DNA from: Nonomuraea sp. NEAU-A123
GTDB lineage: Bacteria > Actinomycetota > Actinomycetes > Streptosporangiales > Streptosporangiaceae
Length of the DNA stretch: 64,000 nt
NCBI RefSeq assembly: GCF_018603905.1
Contig: NZ_JAHFZZ010000012.1
Coordinates: 292,865 to 356,864, forward strand
Reading direction: 5' to 3'
Shown here: piece by piece, positions 9,591-16,696 of the stretch
Layout: the number at the start of each line of letters is the position of its first letter
Position numbering within the stretch: position 1 is the first letter of the stretch
Notes under the pieces: generated by a model
What the model was told of the DNA's origin: nothing
Databases searched by the model: none
What the model saw: the letters and a program-made list of their open reading frames with translations, nothing else
Translations under genes and position numbers: made by a program

Positions 9591-11152
9591 GCGAGCGGGT
9601 TCGCGATCGGGACGTATCCGGCGGTCCGGTCGGCGGCCCTGGCCCAGCGGACCGTCAGGTTCGCCTTGGCCGGGAGCGGCGCGCCGGCCAGCAGATCGGA
9701 CAGCGGGAGCGGCCAGCCGAGCGCCCCGGCGTGACGGGAGAGCACGTCCCGGGCGATCCGCCACAGCTCGCGCAGCAGCTCGTCGTCGTCGCCCGCCAGC
9801 GTGGCGGCGATCTCGGTGAGGTGGTTGACCAGCAGGCAGTAGACGACGCGGGCCCAGCCGCGCTCCGCGTCGTAGCTCAGGGCCTGCGCCACCTTCGCGG
9901 GCACCCCGTCGAGCGCGTGGCGGCCGGAGACGAGCTTGGTGCCTTCCAGGTCGCGGAAGAGCGCTTCCACGGGCAGCCCCGAAGCGTCCAGGCCGACGAG
10001 GACGTTCTGCAGGTGCGGTTCGAGGATCACGCCGTGCGTGAAGTACAGCTCCAGCACCGGTGGCGCCACCACCGAGACATAGGCGGTCCACCAGGCGAGC
10101 GGATCACCCGCGGGCGCCTCGAGCGCGAGGGCGCCGGACAGGACCGGAGTGACGCCGGGGGAGCACACGGCCCACGGGCTGGCCCGGACGATCACGCCGA
10201 GCCCTTCGAGCAGGCGGGTGCCGAGCGCGGCGGAGCGGTAGCCCGGCTCGGGCAGCCAGCGGGTGCCCGGATGCGCGGCCGAGACCGCGTCGAACACCGG
10301 CGCCAGGCGCGAGGTCAGCTCCACCGCGCCGGCCAGCTCGTACCAGGCGTTCTTGCGCACGCAGTTGGTGATGCGGACATCGAGGCTGAACTTCAGGCAC
10401 GACTCCGCCGCGGGCGCGTAGACGGTCCGCACCGACGAGGTGGGCACGACCACCGGGCCGGGACCCAGATCGATCAGCTCGCCGCCGAAGACCGGGCGCA
10501 GCAGGTCGAGCTGCCACGGGTGGGCTGGCAGCAGCCGGTAGCCGGCCGGCGCCTCGCCCAGCAGGTCGAGGGCCGACGCGTCGCCTTCCTCCGCGACCAC
10601 GTCCGCGCGGACGCCGAGCAGCCGGACGGGGAACTCGGCGTGCGCCTCGGGCGCGTACCGCAGCCAATCGGCGCCGCCGCGCGACTTGGGGCTCGGGTGG
10701 AACGGATGCCCGTAAACCAGCGCCTGCTCGGACGCCAGCCACGGGTCGGCGGGCGCCATGGCCTCGGGCCGGGCCGCCAGGATCGCGGCGACCGCGTCCC
10801 TGCTCGCGGCCACCTGCCCGGCGAACTCCCCATTGGTCTCGGGAGCCGCGTGCCCGGTCAGGTCGGCCTCCGCCAGTCGTACCAGCTCGTCGGTCGCGAG
10901 CGGGTGCCAGACGCCGCCGTCCAGACGCTCGGGCGGTCCGGCGAACCGCAGCGCGGCCCCGCCGTGCGTACGGACCCGCAGCAGCGTGCCCCCGACCCGC
11001 AGCAGCAGGTACGGCGGCGCGGGCCAGACCAGGCCACGCGGCCCGGCCACCTCCCGCACGCAGCACCGCAGCAGGGCGCCCAGCGTCGCCTCCTCGGCCA
11101 GTGACGCCGGCGACGCCGGCGAGACCGGCGAGTCGAGGACCAGACCGTGCAT
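9587..11152 (-). CDS. IucA/IucC-family NIS siderophore synthetase
   Basis: 521 residues with the NRPS-independent siderophore synthetase signatures: YGHPFHPSPK, LPAHPWQ, SSVRTVYAP, LKFSLDVRITNC, the active-site region GVILEPHLQN and RDLEGTKLV. These enzymes adenylate a carboxylate (typically citrate or a derivative) and condense it with an amine or alcohol. The ATG at 11152 follows the upstream stop codon with no gap. Position third in the operon matches PvsD in the vibrioferrin locus. The C-terminal FhuF-like part is also present. Substrate choice is not readable. Confidence 0.88.
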   Translation of the reverse strand: MHGLVLDSPVSPASPASLAEEATLGALLRCCVREVAGPRGLVWPAPPYLLLRVGGTLLRVRTHGGAALRFAGPPERLDGGVWHPLATDELVRLAEADLTGHAAPETNGEFAGQVAASRDAVAAILAARPEAMAPADPWLASEQALVYGHPFHPSPKSRGGADWLRYAPEAHAEFPVRLLGVRADVVAEEGDASALDLLGEAPAGYRLLPAHPWQLDLLRPVFGGELIDLGPGPVVVPTSSVRTVYAPAAESCLKFSLDVRITNCVRKNAWYELAGAVELTSRLAPVFDAVSAAHPGTRWLPEPGYRSAALGTRLLEGLGVIVRASPWAVCSPGVTPVLSGALALEAPAGDPLAWWTAYVSVVAPPVLELYFTHGVILEPHLQNVLVGLDASGLPVEALFRDLEGTKLVSGRHALDGVPAKVAQALSYDAERGWARVVYCLLVNHLTEIAATLAGDDDELLRELWRIARDVLSRHAGALGWPLPLSDLLAGAPLPAKANLTVRWARAADRTAGYVPIANPLA

Positions 11153-12631
11153 TCAAGCTCTCCTCAGATAGTTGGGCCCGCTGGTGCCGTAGAACTTGTT
11201 GATGTCCCGCGCCCCGGAACGTTCCTTGGCCACGAGAGTCCCCGCGGTGATCATCGACTTGCCGGTGAGCCGGGCCGCGTCGAGCGTCCTGGCCCGCAGC
11301 AGCCTGGCCATGGGGTCGTCGCCGTACTCGTCGAGCGCCTCGGCCAGCGTGTCGCGCAGCAGCGCGGACGCCTGGGCGGGCGGCAGGGCCCCGAACACGA
11401 TCGCGGCCGCCGCCAGGTGCAGCGTGATGGTCACGAACACGTCGGCCAGGGCATGCGGATCGTCGGTGAGCATCCGCTCGTCGCGGAACGCGGGCACCTC
11501 GATGCCCGCCGCGGCCAGCCTCGCGGGAGACGCCAGCAGCCCGTCGTTGTCCTTGACCAGCAGCTTCATCCGCCCGTCCCGGAACACCAGCGACAGGTTC
11601 TGCTGATGGGCCTCCAGCGCGACGCCGTACCGGACGAAGAGCCGGACGTTCCAGCGCAGCAGCAGGCGCAGATAGCCGGGCAGCACGTCGCCCACCTCCT
11701 GGAGCACCCCGGGAGCGTTGAGCGCGGCGACGGGCACCATCCGGCCCTCCGGCAGCCTCCGGACCATCCAGGCGAGATACTCGTGCCCGGCGTGCGCGTG
11801 GGTCTGCTCGTCGGCGACCAGCACATCGGGATCGGCCAGGCGGCGCAGCAGCAGCTCGGCCAGGGCGCCGTCGTGGAGGGTGCCGGGCTTGATCGACCGT
11901 CGGTTCCGCGCCCCCAGCGTGCTGGCGGGCAGCGGCAGCTTGAGGTGGGTGCGGGCGTCGAGCTCCACGGTCCGCATCGACAGCGTGGGCCGTACGGTCA
12001 GCCACGGCTCGTCGAACAGCCGTACCCCGTCGACCTTCCGCACCTCGCCGACGGCGAGCGGATGAACCGGGAACAGCGCCTCGTCGGCCGCCACCTCATG
12101 GACCGCGTGCGGCGGGCGCACCGCGGAGCCCGGCGCCAGCAGCCGGCGCGGCACCGCCGCCCAGCGCAGCTCGAACGACGGCGCGAACTCGGGCGCGTAC
12201 GCGGGCAGCGCGGAAGCAGGCACCCCCAGCCGCGCCCGCGAGGTCGGATACACCGGATGGTCGACGAAAGCCGCCAGCGACTCGTAGGACGGCCCCCTGC
12301 CGAGTACCTCGGCTCTGTGCGCGTCGTGCAGCTCCAGCGCGGCCAGCGCCTGCGCGCACTCCTCGGCGAACGCCGCCACCCCCTGCGCGTCGGCCGGATC
12401 GGCCACCTCGGCCAGCGTGCCGAGCACCTCCGCCAGCCCCAGCCGCTCGCCGGGACCGACCACGAAGTCCTGGAACAGCAGCCCCGGCACCAGCCGCACC
12501 CGGCGCCCGCCGGCCAGCTCCAGCTCCACGCCGTCACGGCTCCTGGCCACCCGCGCGGACAGCCCGCCGTAGTCCTCGCGCAGCAGCGCGTCCAGCACCC
12601 GCGAGGCCAGGTACGCCTCCCGCGAGCTCAT
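11153..12631 (-). CDS. IucA/IucC-family NIS siderophore synthetase
   Basis: 492 residues of the same NIS synthetase family as the next gene but clearly diverged from it. Motifs include LFPVHPLAVGEV, RPTLSMRTVEL, HLKLPLPAST, HAGHEYLAWM, GVALEAHQQN and KLLVKDNDG. The start is the ATG at 12631, which overlaps the TGA of the ATP-grasp gene (ATGA). Two different NIS synthetases plus an ATP-grasp ligase and a PLP decarboxylase reproduce the biosynthetic set of vibrioferrin (PvsA, B, D, E). A siderophore built from several condensations is therefore likely. Confidence 0.86.
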   Translation of the reverse strand: MSSREAYLASRVLDALLREDYGGLSARVARSRDGVELELAGGRRVRLVPGLLFQDFVVGPGERLGLAEVLGTLAEVADPADAQGVAAFAEECAQALAALELHDAHRAEVLGRGPSYESLAAFVDHPVYPTSRARLGVPASALPAYAPEFAPSFELRWAAVPRRLLAPGSAVRPPHAVHEVAADEALFPVHPLAVGEVRKVDGVRLFDEPWLTVRPTLSMRTVELDARTHLKLPLPASTLGARNRRSIKPGTLHDGALAELLLRRLADPDVLVADEQTHAHAGHEYLAWMVRRLPEGRMVPVAALNAPGVLQEVGDVLPGYLRLLLRWNVRLFVRYGVALEAHQQNLSLVFRDGRMKLLVKDNDGLLASPARLAAAGIEVPAFRDERMLTDDPHALADVFVTITLHLAAAAIVFGALPPAQASALLRDTLAEALDEYGDDPMARLLRARTLDAARLTGKSMITAGTLVAKERSGARDINKFYGTSGPNYLRRA

Positions 12632-13764
12632 CCCACGACCCACGGCCTGGCCGCCCGGAAGCCCTCGATGGCCGCGTCCACCCGCGCCCGGTCCGGGCCG
12701 ACGGCCCTGATGACGCCGAGGTAGTCGCGGTTCGTGTGGGTCTGTTCGACGATGTCGCCGATCGCCCGCAGCGGCCGGTGCCACAGCCTGACGCCTTGGG
12801 AGACCAGCTCCTCCGCGCCGGGCGCCGACGTGATGGTCCCCGACCGGTCGGCGACCAGGCTGACCGCACTGCCGAACCTGGACGTATCCGGCACGGCAGG
12901 CACCGTCTCACCCAGATGCACCCGCAGGATCCACTCGAACACCGGCACCCCCAGCACATCGGCCAGCAGGAAGTCGCAGTGGTCGCCGATCACCCGATAG
13001 TTCACCTCGACGATGCGCGGCCCGGCCGGGGTGACGACGTACTCGGTGTGGCACGCGCCGAACCCCACCCCGAGCGCCGCCAACGCGGCCAGAACATGCT
13101 CACGAGGCCCGTCCGGCGCCCAGTCCAGCCGTTCCTCGACGAAGTACGGCAACGGCCCGAGCGTCGTCCCGAACCCGCCGAGCACCCGCACCCCGTCGGC
13201 GTCCCCGAGCGTCTCCAGCGTGCGCAGCGGCCCCTCGAGGTACTCCTCCACGACCAGCGCCTCGCCGGGCCGCCGCTTCCTGACCGTCGCCACCGCGCCG
13301 GCCAGGTCCCGCTCGACCAGCAGCACGTCCTCGCTCGCGACCCCCTCGCGCGGCTTGACGACCAGCGGGTACGGCAGGCCGTCGGGCACGGGGTCGCCGG
13401 GAGCCAGCCGTACCGACGAGACCCGTTCGACCCCGGCCTCGGCGAGCCGGCGGCGCATCAGGAACTTGTTCTTGGCCGCCAGGCAGGCCCGCCAGTCCTT
13501 GCCGGGCAGCCCGAAGTAGGCCGCCGCCAGCGCGGTCTCCACCTGGAGGTGGTCGGAGTTGGAGAAGATCGCGTCCGGCCGGCCGAGCTGCTCGATCGCG
13601 TCGATCACCGCCCGCGGGTCGCGCACGTCGCACGCGAGGGCGCCCGGATGCCGCTCCGGCCGGTCAGTGAGAATCGTCACACTACAGCCCAGCGCCTCGG
13701 CGGCGGGCAGGAACCCGTCGGTCACCGAATCGGTCGGTTTGAGCGCGGTCAGGTAGAGCCGCAA
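12628..13764 (-). CDS. ATP-grasp ligase, first gene of siderophore operon (PvsA-like)
   Basis: 378 residues with an N-terminal pre-ATP-grasp domain and an ATP-grasp fold: PLVVKPREGVASEDVLLV for nucleotide binding, LVVEEYLEGP, and a Mg/ATP site in IVEVNYRVIGDHCDF. Such enzymes make an acylphosphate and join it to an amine. The start is TTG at 13764, about 20 bases downstream of an iron box on the transcribed strand. It heads a tightly overlapping four-gene operon. Gene content parallels PvsA in vibrioferrin biosynthesis. An alternative role as a generic carboxylate-amine ligase with another product cannot be excluded. Confidence 0.83.
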   Translation of the reverse strand: MRLYLTALKPTDSVTDGFLPAAEALGCSVTILTDRPERHPGALACDVRDPRAVIDAIEQLGRPDAIFSNSDHLQVETALAAAYFGLPGKDWRACLAAKNKFLMRRRLAEAGVERVSSVRLAPGDPVPDGLPYPLVVKPREGVASEDVLLVERDLAGAVATVRKRRPGEALVVEEYLEGPLRTLETLGDADGVRVLGGFGTTLGPLPYFVEERLDWAPDGPREHVLAALAALGVGFGACHTEYVVTPAGPRIVEVNYRVIGDHCDFLLADVLGVPVFEWILRVHLGETVPAVPDTSRFGSAVSLVADRSGTITSAPGAEELVSQGVRLWHRPLRAIGDIVEQTHTNRDYLGVIRAVGPDRARVDAAIEGFRAARPWVVG

Positions 13765-13784
13765 CGCGAAGGCACCCCCGAGGA

Positions 13785-13803
13785 TCAGGTAAGGCTAACC
13801 TAA
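13785..13803 (-). promoter_or_regulatory. Iron box (DmdR1/IdeR-type) of siderophore operon
   Basis: Read on the minus strand the site is TTAGGTTAGCCTTACCTGA, close to the actinobacterial DmdR/IdeR consensus TTAGGTTAGGCTNACCTAA. It lies about 20 bases upstream of the TTG start of the ATP-grasp gene, where bound repressor would block transcription under iron sufficiency. This supports an iron-acquisition role for the operon. Confidence 0.88.
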
Positions 13804-13870
13804 CCAGCCGATCCTAGCCGTTGGGAGATCATCCCGGATACCAGACCCCGCATTCGGTGGCGGTCATAGG

Positions 13871-14875
13871 ATGACATGGGATTTGGGAAGGGTGGGGCCT
13901 GTGGAGACGCGAGCGGAAGAGCAACTCATCGGACCGCTGCTCCTCGCACGCGGCACCATCGACAGATCGTCCGCGCTGCGGGCGAACGCCGGTTGGCTGG
14001 AGCGCGCTTGGACCGATCCGACGACCAGGGTGCTGGTGATCGACGACGGCCAGACTCTGGTCAAGCGCGCCGGTGACGAGGTGCACGCGGTCCTTTACAG
14101 CACGGCCGAGGCGCCACCGGGCGAACGGTATCTGCTGGGGGTCGAGGACGAAGTCGCCTACTTCGCGGTCGCCGCGCCGCTGCCCGGCTCGCGGACCGGC
14201 GACACCAACGGCCGCGTCACGATGCCGATGAGCCTGCGCGACGCGGGCGAGGGCGAACTGGTGGTCGCGGGCCTGCGCCAGGTGGGCGGCCTGCTGGGCG
14301 ACCGCGACGCGGGCCTGCTGGTCTACGCGGTGGCGCTGGAGGCCTGGCACTCGACACACGAGTTCTGCCCGCGCTGCGGCAGCCGTACGGACGTGCAGGC
14401 GGGCGGCCACATCCGGGTCTGCCCGCGCGACGCCAGCCAGCACTTCCCGCGCGTCGACCCAGCGGTGATCATGCTCATCCGAGACGAGGACGACCGCTGC
14501 CTGCTGGCCCGCGGCCCGCAGTGGCCGGAGGGCCGGCTGTCGATCCTGGCCGGGTTCGTGGAGCCGGGGGAGTCACTGGAGCACGCCGTCATCCGCGAGG
14601 TGGCCGAGGAGGTGGGCGTCACCGTCGTCGACCCGCGCTACCTCGGCAGCCAACCATGGCCCTTCCCCCGCAGCCTGATGCTCGGCTTCTTCGCCCGCGC
14701 CACCACGACCACCCTCACCCCCGACACCGAAGAGATCGCCGAGGCCCACTGGTTCTCCCGCGAACAACTGGTGGAAGCCCTGCAATCAGGCGAACTCCGC
14801 CTCCCCCCACCGGTCTCGATCGCCCGCCGCCTCATCGAGACCTGGTACGGGGGACCGCTGTCCGGAGACTGGTAA
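13871..14875 (+). CDS. nudC: NAD(+)/NADH diphosphatase, NUDIX family
   Basis: 334 residues with NudC architecture: an N-terminal domain, a zinc-ribbon-like segment (EFCPRCGSRTD ... IRVCPRD) and a NUDIX box (GFVEPGESLEHAVIREVAEE), followed by the SQPWPFPRSLM motif typical of NADH pyrophosphatases. It hydrolyses NAD(H) to NMN(H) and AMP, and family members also decap NAD-RNA. Three of the four usual zinc cysteines are seen; the fourth position is Asp/Ala, so metal binding may be altered. GTG 13901 is an alternative start. Location next to adnAB and uvrD2 matches the M. tuberculosis order. Confidence 0.88.
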   Translation: MTWDLGRVGPVETRAEEQLIGPLLLARGTIDRSSALRANAGWLERAWTDPTTRVLVIDDGQTLVKRAGDEVHAVLYSTAEAPPGERYLLGVEDEVAYFAVAAPLPGSRTGDTNGRVTMPMSLRDAGEGELVVAGLRQVGGLLGDRDAGLLVYAVALEAWHSTHEFCPRCGSRTDVQAGGHIRVCPRDASQHFPRVDPAVIMLIRDEDDRCLLARGPQWPEGRLSILAGFVEPGESLEHAVIREVAEEVGVTVVDPRYLGSQPWPFPRSLMLGFFARATTTTLTPDTEEIAEAHWFSREQLVEALQSGELRLPPPVSIARRLIETWYGGPLSGDW

Positions 14876-14931
14876 GCCACGGTCACTTAGCGTAAATTCG
14901 AAGACGCCTTCGGTAGCGAAAGGCTAAGCTC

Positions 14932-15237
14932 ATGCCCATGGAAGAGACTCACATCCAGCAGCTCCTGGACCTCGAACGGCAGAAGCTGGCCATCCAAATC
15001 GCCGCCACGGAGGTGTGGATAGACGACAAGGTCAAGGCCTCGGAGGGCCGCATCATCGCAGCGGTCACGGGCGCCATCACCAACGCGGTGGTGGAGCTCA
15101 AGGGCGACATCATGGACGTGCGATCCGAGCTCAGGGGGACACGCGCCGAACTCAAGGCCGAGATCCATGATGTCCGGACCGAGCTCAAGGCCGAAATGGT
15201 GCGCCTGGAGCACAAGATCGACAACCATCTGAACTAA
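14932..15237 (+). CDS. Small coiled-coil protein of unknown function
   Basis: 101 residues, almost entirely charged helix. Heptad-like repeats such as LKGDIMDVRSEL, LRGTRAELKAEI and VRTELKAEMVRL predict a long coiled coil at the C-terminal half. No enzyme motif or membrane segment is visible. GAAAGG lies upstream of the ATG at 14932; ATG 14938 is also possible. A strong hairpin follows directly after the stop. It is probably a standalone oligomeric protein. I do not recognise a named family. Confidence 0.7.
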   Translation: MPMEETHIQQLLDLERQKLAIQIAATEVWIDDKVKASEGRIIAAVTGAITNAVVELKGDIMDVRSELRGTRAELKAEIHDVRTELKAEMVRLEHKIDNHLN

Positions 15238-15240
15238 AGG

Positions 15241-15269
15241 GGACCTGGGTGAAACTAGCACCCAGGTCC
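15241..15269 (+). terminator. Hairpin after coiled-coil gene
   Basis: A perfect 11-bp stem (GGACCTGGGTG / CACCCAGGTCC) with a 7-base loop begins three bases after the stop codon. It lacks a clear U-tract, so it may act as a non-canonical terminator or an mRNA-stabilising hairpin. Confidence 0.6.
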
Positions 15270-15291
15270 TCGTGGCCATGTTAACCACTTT

Positions 15292-15322
15292 CTCGGGCTC
15301 CAGTCTCTCGCTGGAGCCCGAG
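15292..15322. terminator. Bidirectional hairpin between convergent genes
   Basis: A perfect 12-bp stem (CTCGGGCTCCAG / CTGGAGCCCGAG) with a 7-base loop, lying between the coiled-coil gene and the convergent mycoredoxin gene. A short A-rich run (TTAAAAAA) follows on the plus side. It is likely to terminate one or both transcripts. Confidence 0.6.
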
Positions 15323-15336
15323 CCCGTTAAAAAACC

Positions 15337-15585
15337 TCAGGCCGCCTGGAGGAGCGCCTTCACTTCGCGGGCCGACGGATTGGTGCGGACAATCCGCCCG
15401 GCGGGCGTCTCGATCACCACGGTGGGCACTACTTGGTTGCCGTTGTTGACGCTCATCACGAACTCGGCGGCATCGGGATTCCGCTCGATGTCGATCTCGT
15501 CGAAGCTGATCCCTTCGCGGGTGAGCTGCGACTTGAGTCGCTTACAGGGACCGCACCAGGTGGTGCTGTAGACCGTGAGCGCCAT
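15337..15585 (-). CDS. Mycoredoxin / actinobacterial glutaredoxin-like protein
   Basis: 82 residues with a thioredoxin fold: VYSTTWCGPCKRLKSQL carries the CxxC active site, VVPTVVI the cis-proline and an AGRIVRTNPSA tail follows. Actinobacterial mycoredoxins reduce mixed disulfides with mycothiol. The ATG at 15585 has GAAGGGA upstream; a longer reading frame exists but lacks this signal and its N-terminal part is not protein-like. In M. tuberculosis the mycoredoxin gene also sits between nudC and uvrD2, supporting the assignment. Confidence 0.85.
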   Translation of the reverse strand: MALTVYSTTWCGPCKRLKSQLTREGISFDEIDIERNPDAAEFVMSVNNGNQVVPTVVIETPAGRIVRTNPSAREVKALLQAA

Positions 15586-15649
15586 GTGGACATCCCTTCG
15601 AGGCGAAAACCGGCGATCCGTGCAACAACCTGGAAGGCTCCGGTAATCC

Positions 15650-16552
15650 CTATCCGATGCGCTCGGCGATCCACTGCTGCACGCGCTCGGCGACGCCCAT
15701 CTCGCGATAGAGGGGCGCGCTGTGCGCGACACCGGGCGCGGTGAAGATCGTCACCGGCACCCCCACCTGGCCAAGCATCTCCTTGAGCAGCTGACTCTGC
15801 GACGGCGGCACGAACTCGTCCGTGGAGTGCACGGTCAGCACCGGCGCGTCGTTGTGGCTGGCGTGCCAGGCCACCTCCATGCTGGCCCAGACGCGCGAAC
15901 ACTTGCCCCTGGGCAGACAGCCGCCGGCGAGCTGGATCGCCGAGTTACGCAATTTGCGCTTGTACGGGTCCGGGGAGTTGGCGCCGTCGGCGTAGGCGCG
16001 CAGCGGCGAGATGATCGGCGAGAGCCCGACCACTCCCTTGAGCCCGCGCTGCCCGTCGCCGTACGTGCCGATCGACGCGGCGATGTGCCCGCCCGCCGAG
16101 AAGCCCACCACGACGTACTTGTTCGGGTCGAACGACCAGCGCTCGGCGTGCTTGCGCGCCAGGGCGATCGAGGCCAGCGCGTCGATCCGCTGCGCGGGCC
16201 ACGCCGCCTCGCCAGAGAGCCGGTAGTTGATGTTGAAGACCGTGTAGCCGAGGTCGGCGTAACTCCGGGCGATCTCGGTCATCTGCTTCTTGTCGCCGCT
16301 GGACCACCAGCCGCCGTGGATCAGGAAGACGCCGGGGCGCTTGGTGCCGTCCGGGGTCCACCAGATGTCCATGTCCTGGCGGCGGCGCGCGCCGTACGAG
16401 ATGGTCTCGGTGGATAAACCGCTCAGCCCGTACGGGTCGGGAGATGTGGTCGACACGGGGCCCGGGGTGGGATCCTTCGTCGCCTGCGCCGTCATCGGCG
16501 TCAACACGACGGCAGCGAGCGCGCAAACGCTCACGAAAACCGCTGTTCGCAC
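15650..16552 (-). CDS. Secreted alpha/beta hydrolase (esterase/lipase-like)
   Basis: 300 residues. The N-terminus (VRTAVFVSVCALAAVV ... MTAQA) is a Sec signal peptide with likely cleavage after AQA. The mature part is an alpha/beta hydrolase of the BD-FAE/carboxylesterase type: oxyanion-hole motif HGGWW, nucleophile elbow GFSAGG, acid in HSTDEF and histidine in GVAHSAP. It probably cleaves esters outside the cell. GTG 16552 is preferred, with AAAGGGC upstream. It lies divergent from uvrD2 and looks like an insertion into the conserved nudC-mycoredoxin-uvrD2 order. The substrate is unknown. Confidence 0.85.
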   Translation of the reverse strand: MRTAVFVSVCALAAVVLTPMTAQATKDPTPGPVSTTSPDPYGLSGLSTETISYGARRRQDMDIWWTPDGTKRPGVFLIHGGWWSSGDKKQMTEIARSYADLGYTVFNINYRLSGEAAWPAQRIDALASIALARKHAERWSFDPNKYVVVGFSAGGHIAASIGTYGDGQRGLKGVVGLSPIISPLRAYADGANSPDPYKRKLRNSAIQLAGGCLPRGKCSRVWASMEVAWHASHNDAPVLTVHSTDEFVPPSQSQLLKEMLGQVGVPVTIFTAPGVAHSAPLYREMGVAERVQQWIAERIG

Positions 16553-16696
16553 GGCCTGCCCTTTCCCCCATGCAGTTGGTCGGGCCCCATTGTGGGGGAA
16601 GATACCCGTTCTTCGCATCTCGGCGACGATTCGGACGACGGGCGGCATGTTGCCAGAATGGAGCCCTTCACCGCCACTGGCTGGGAGGATTGACAG

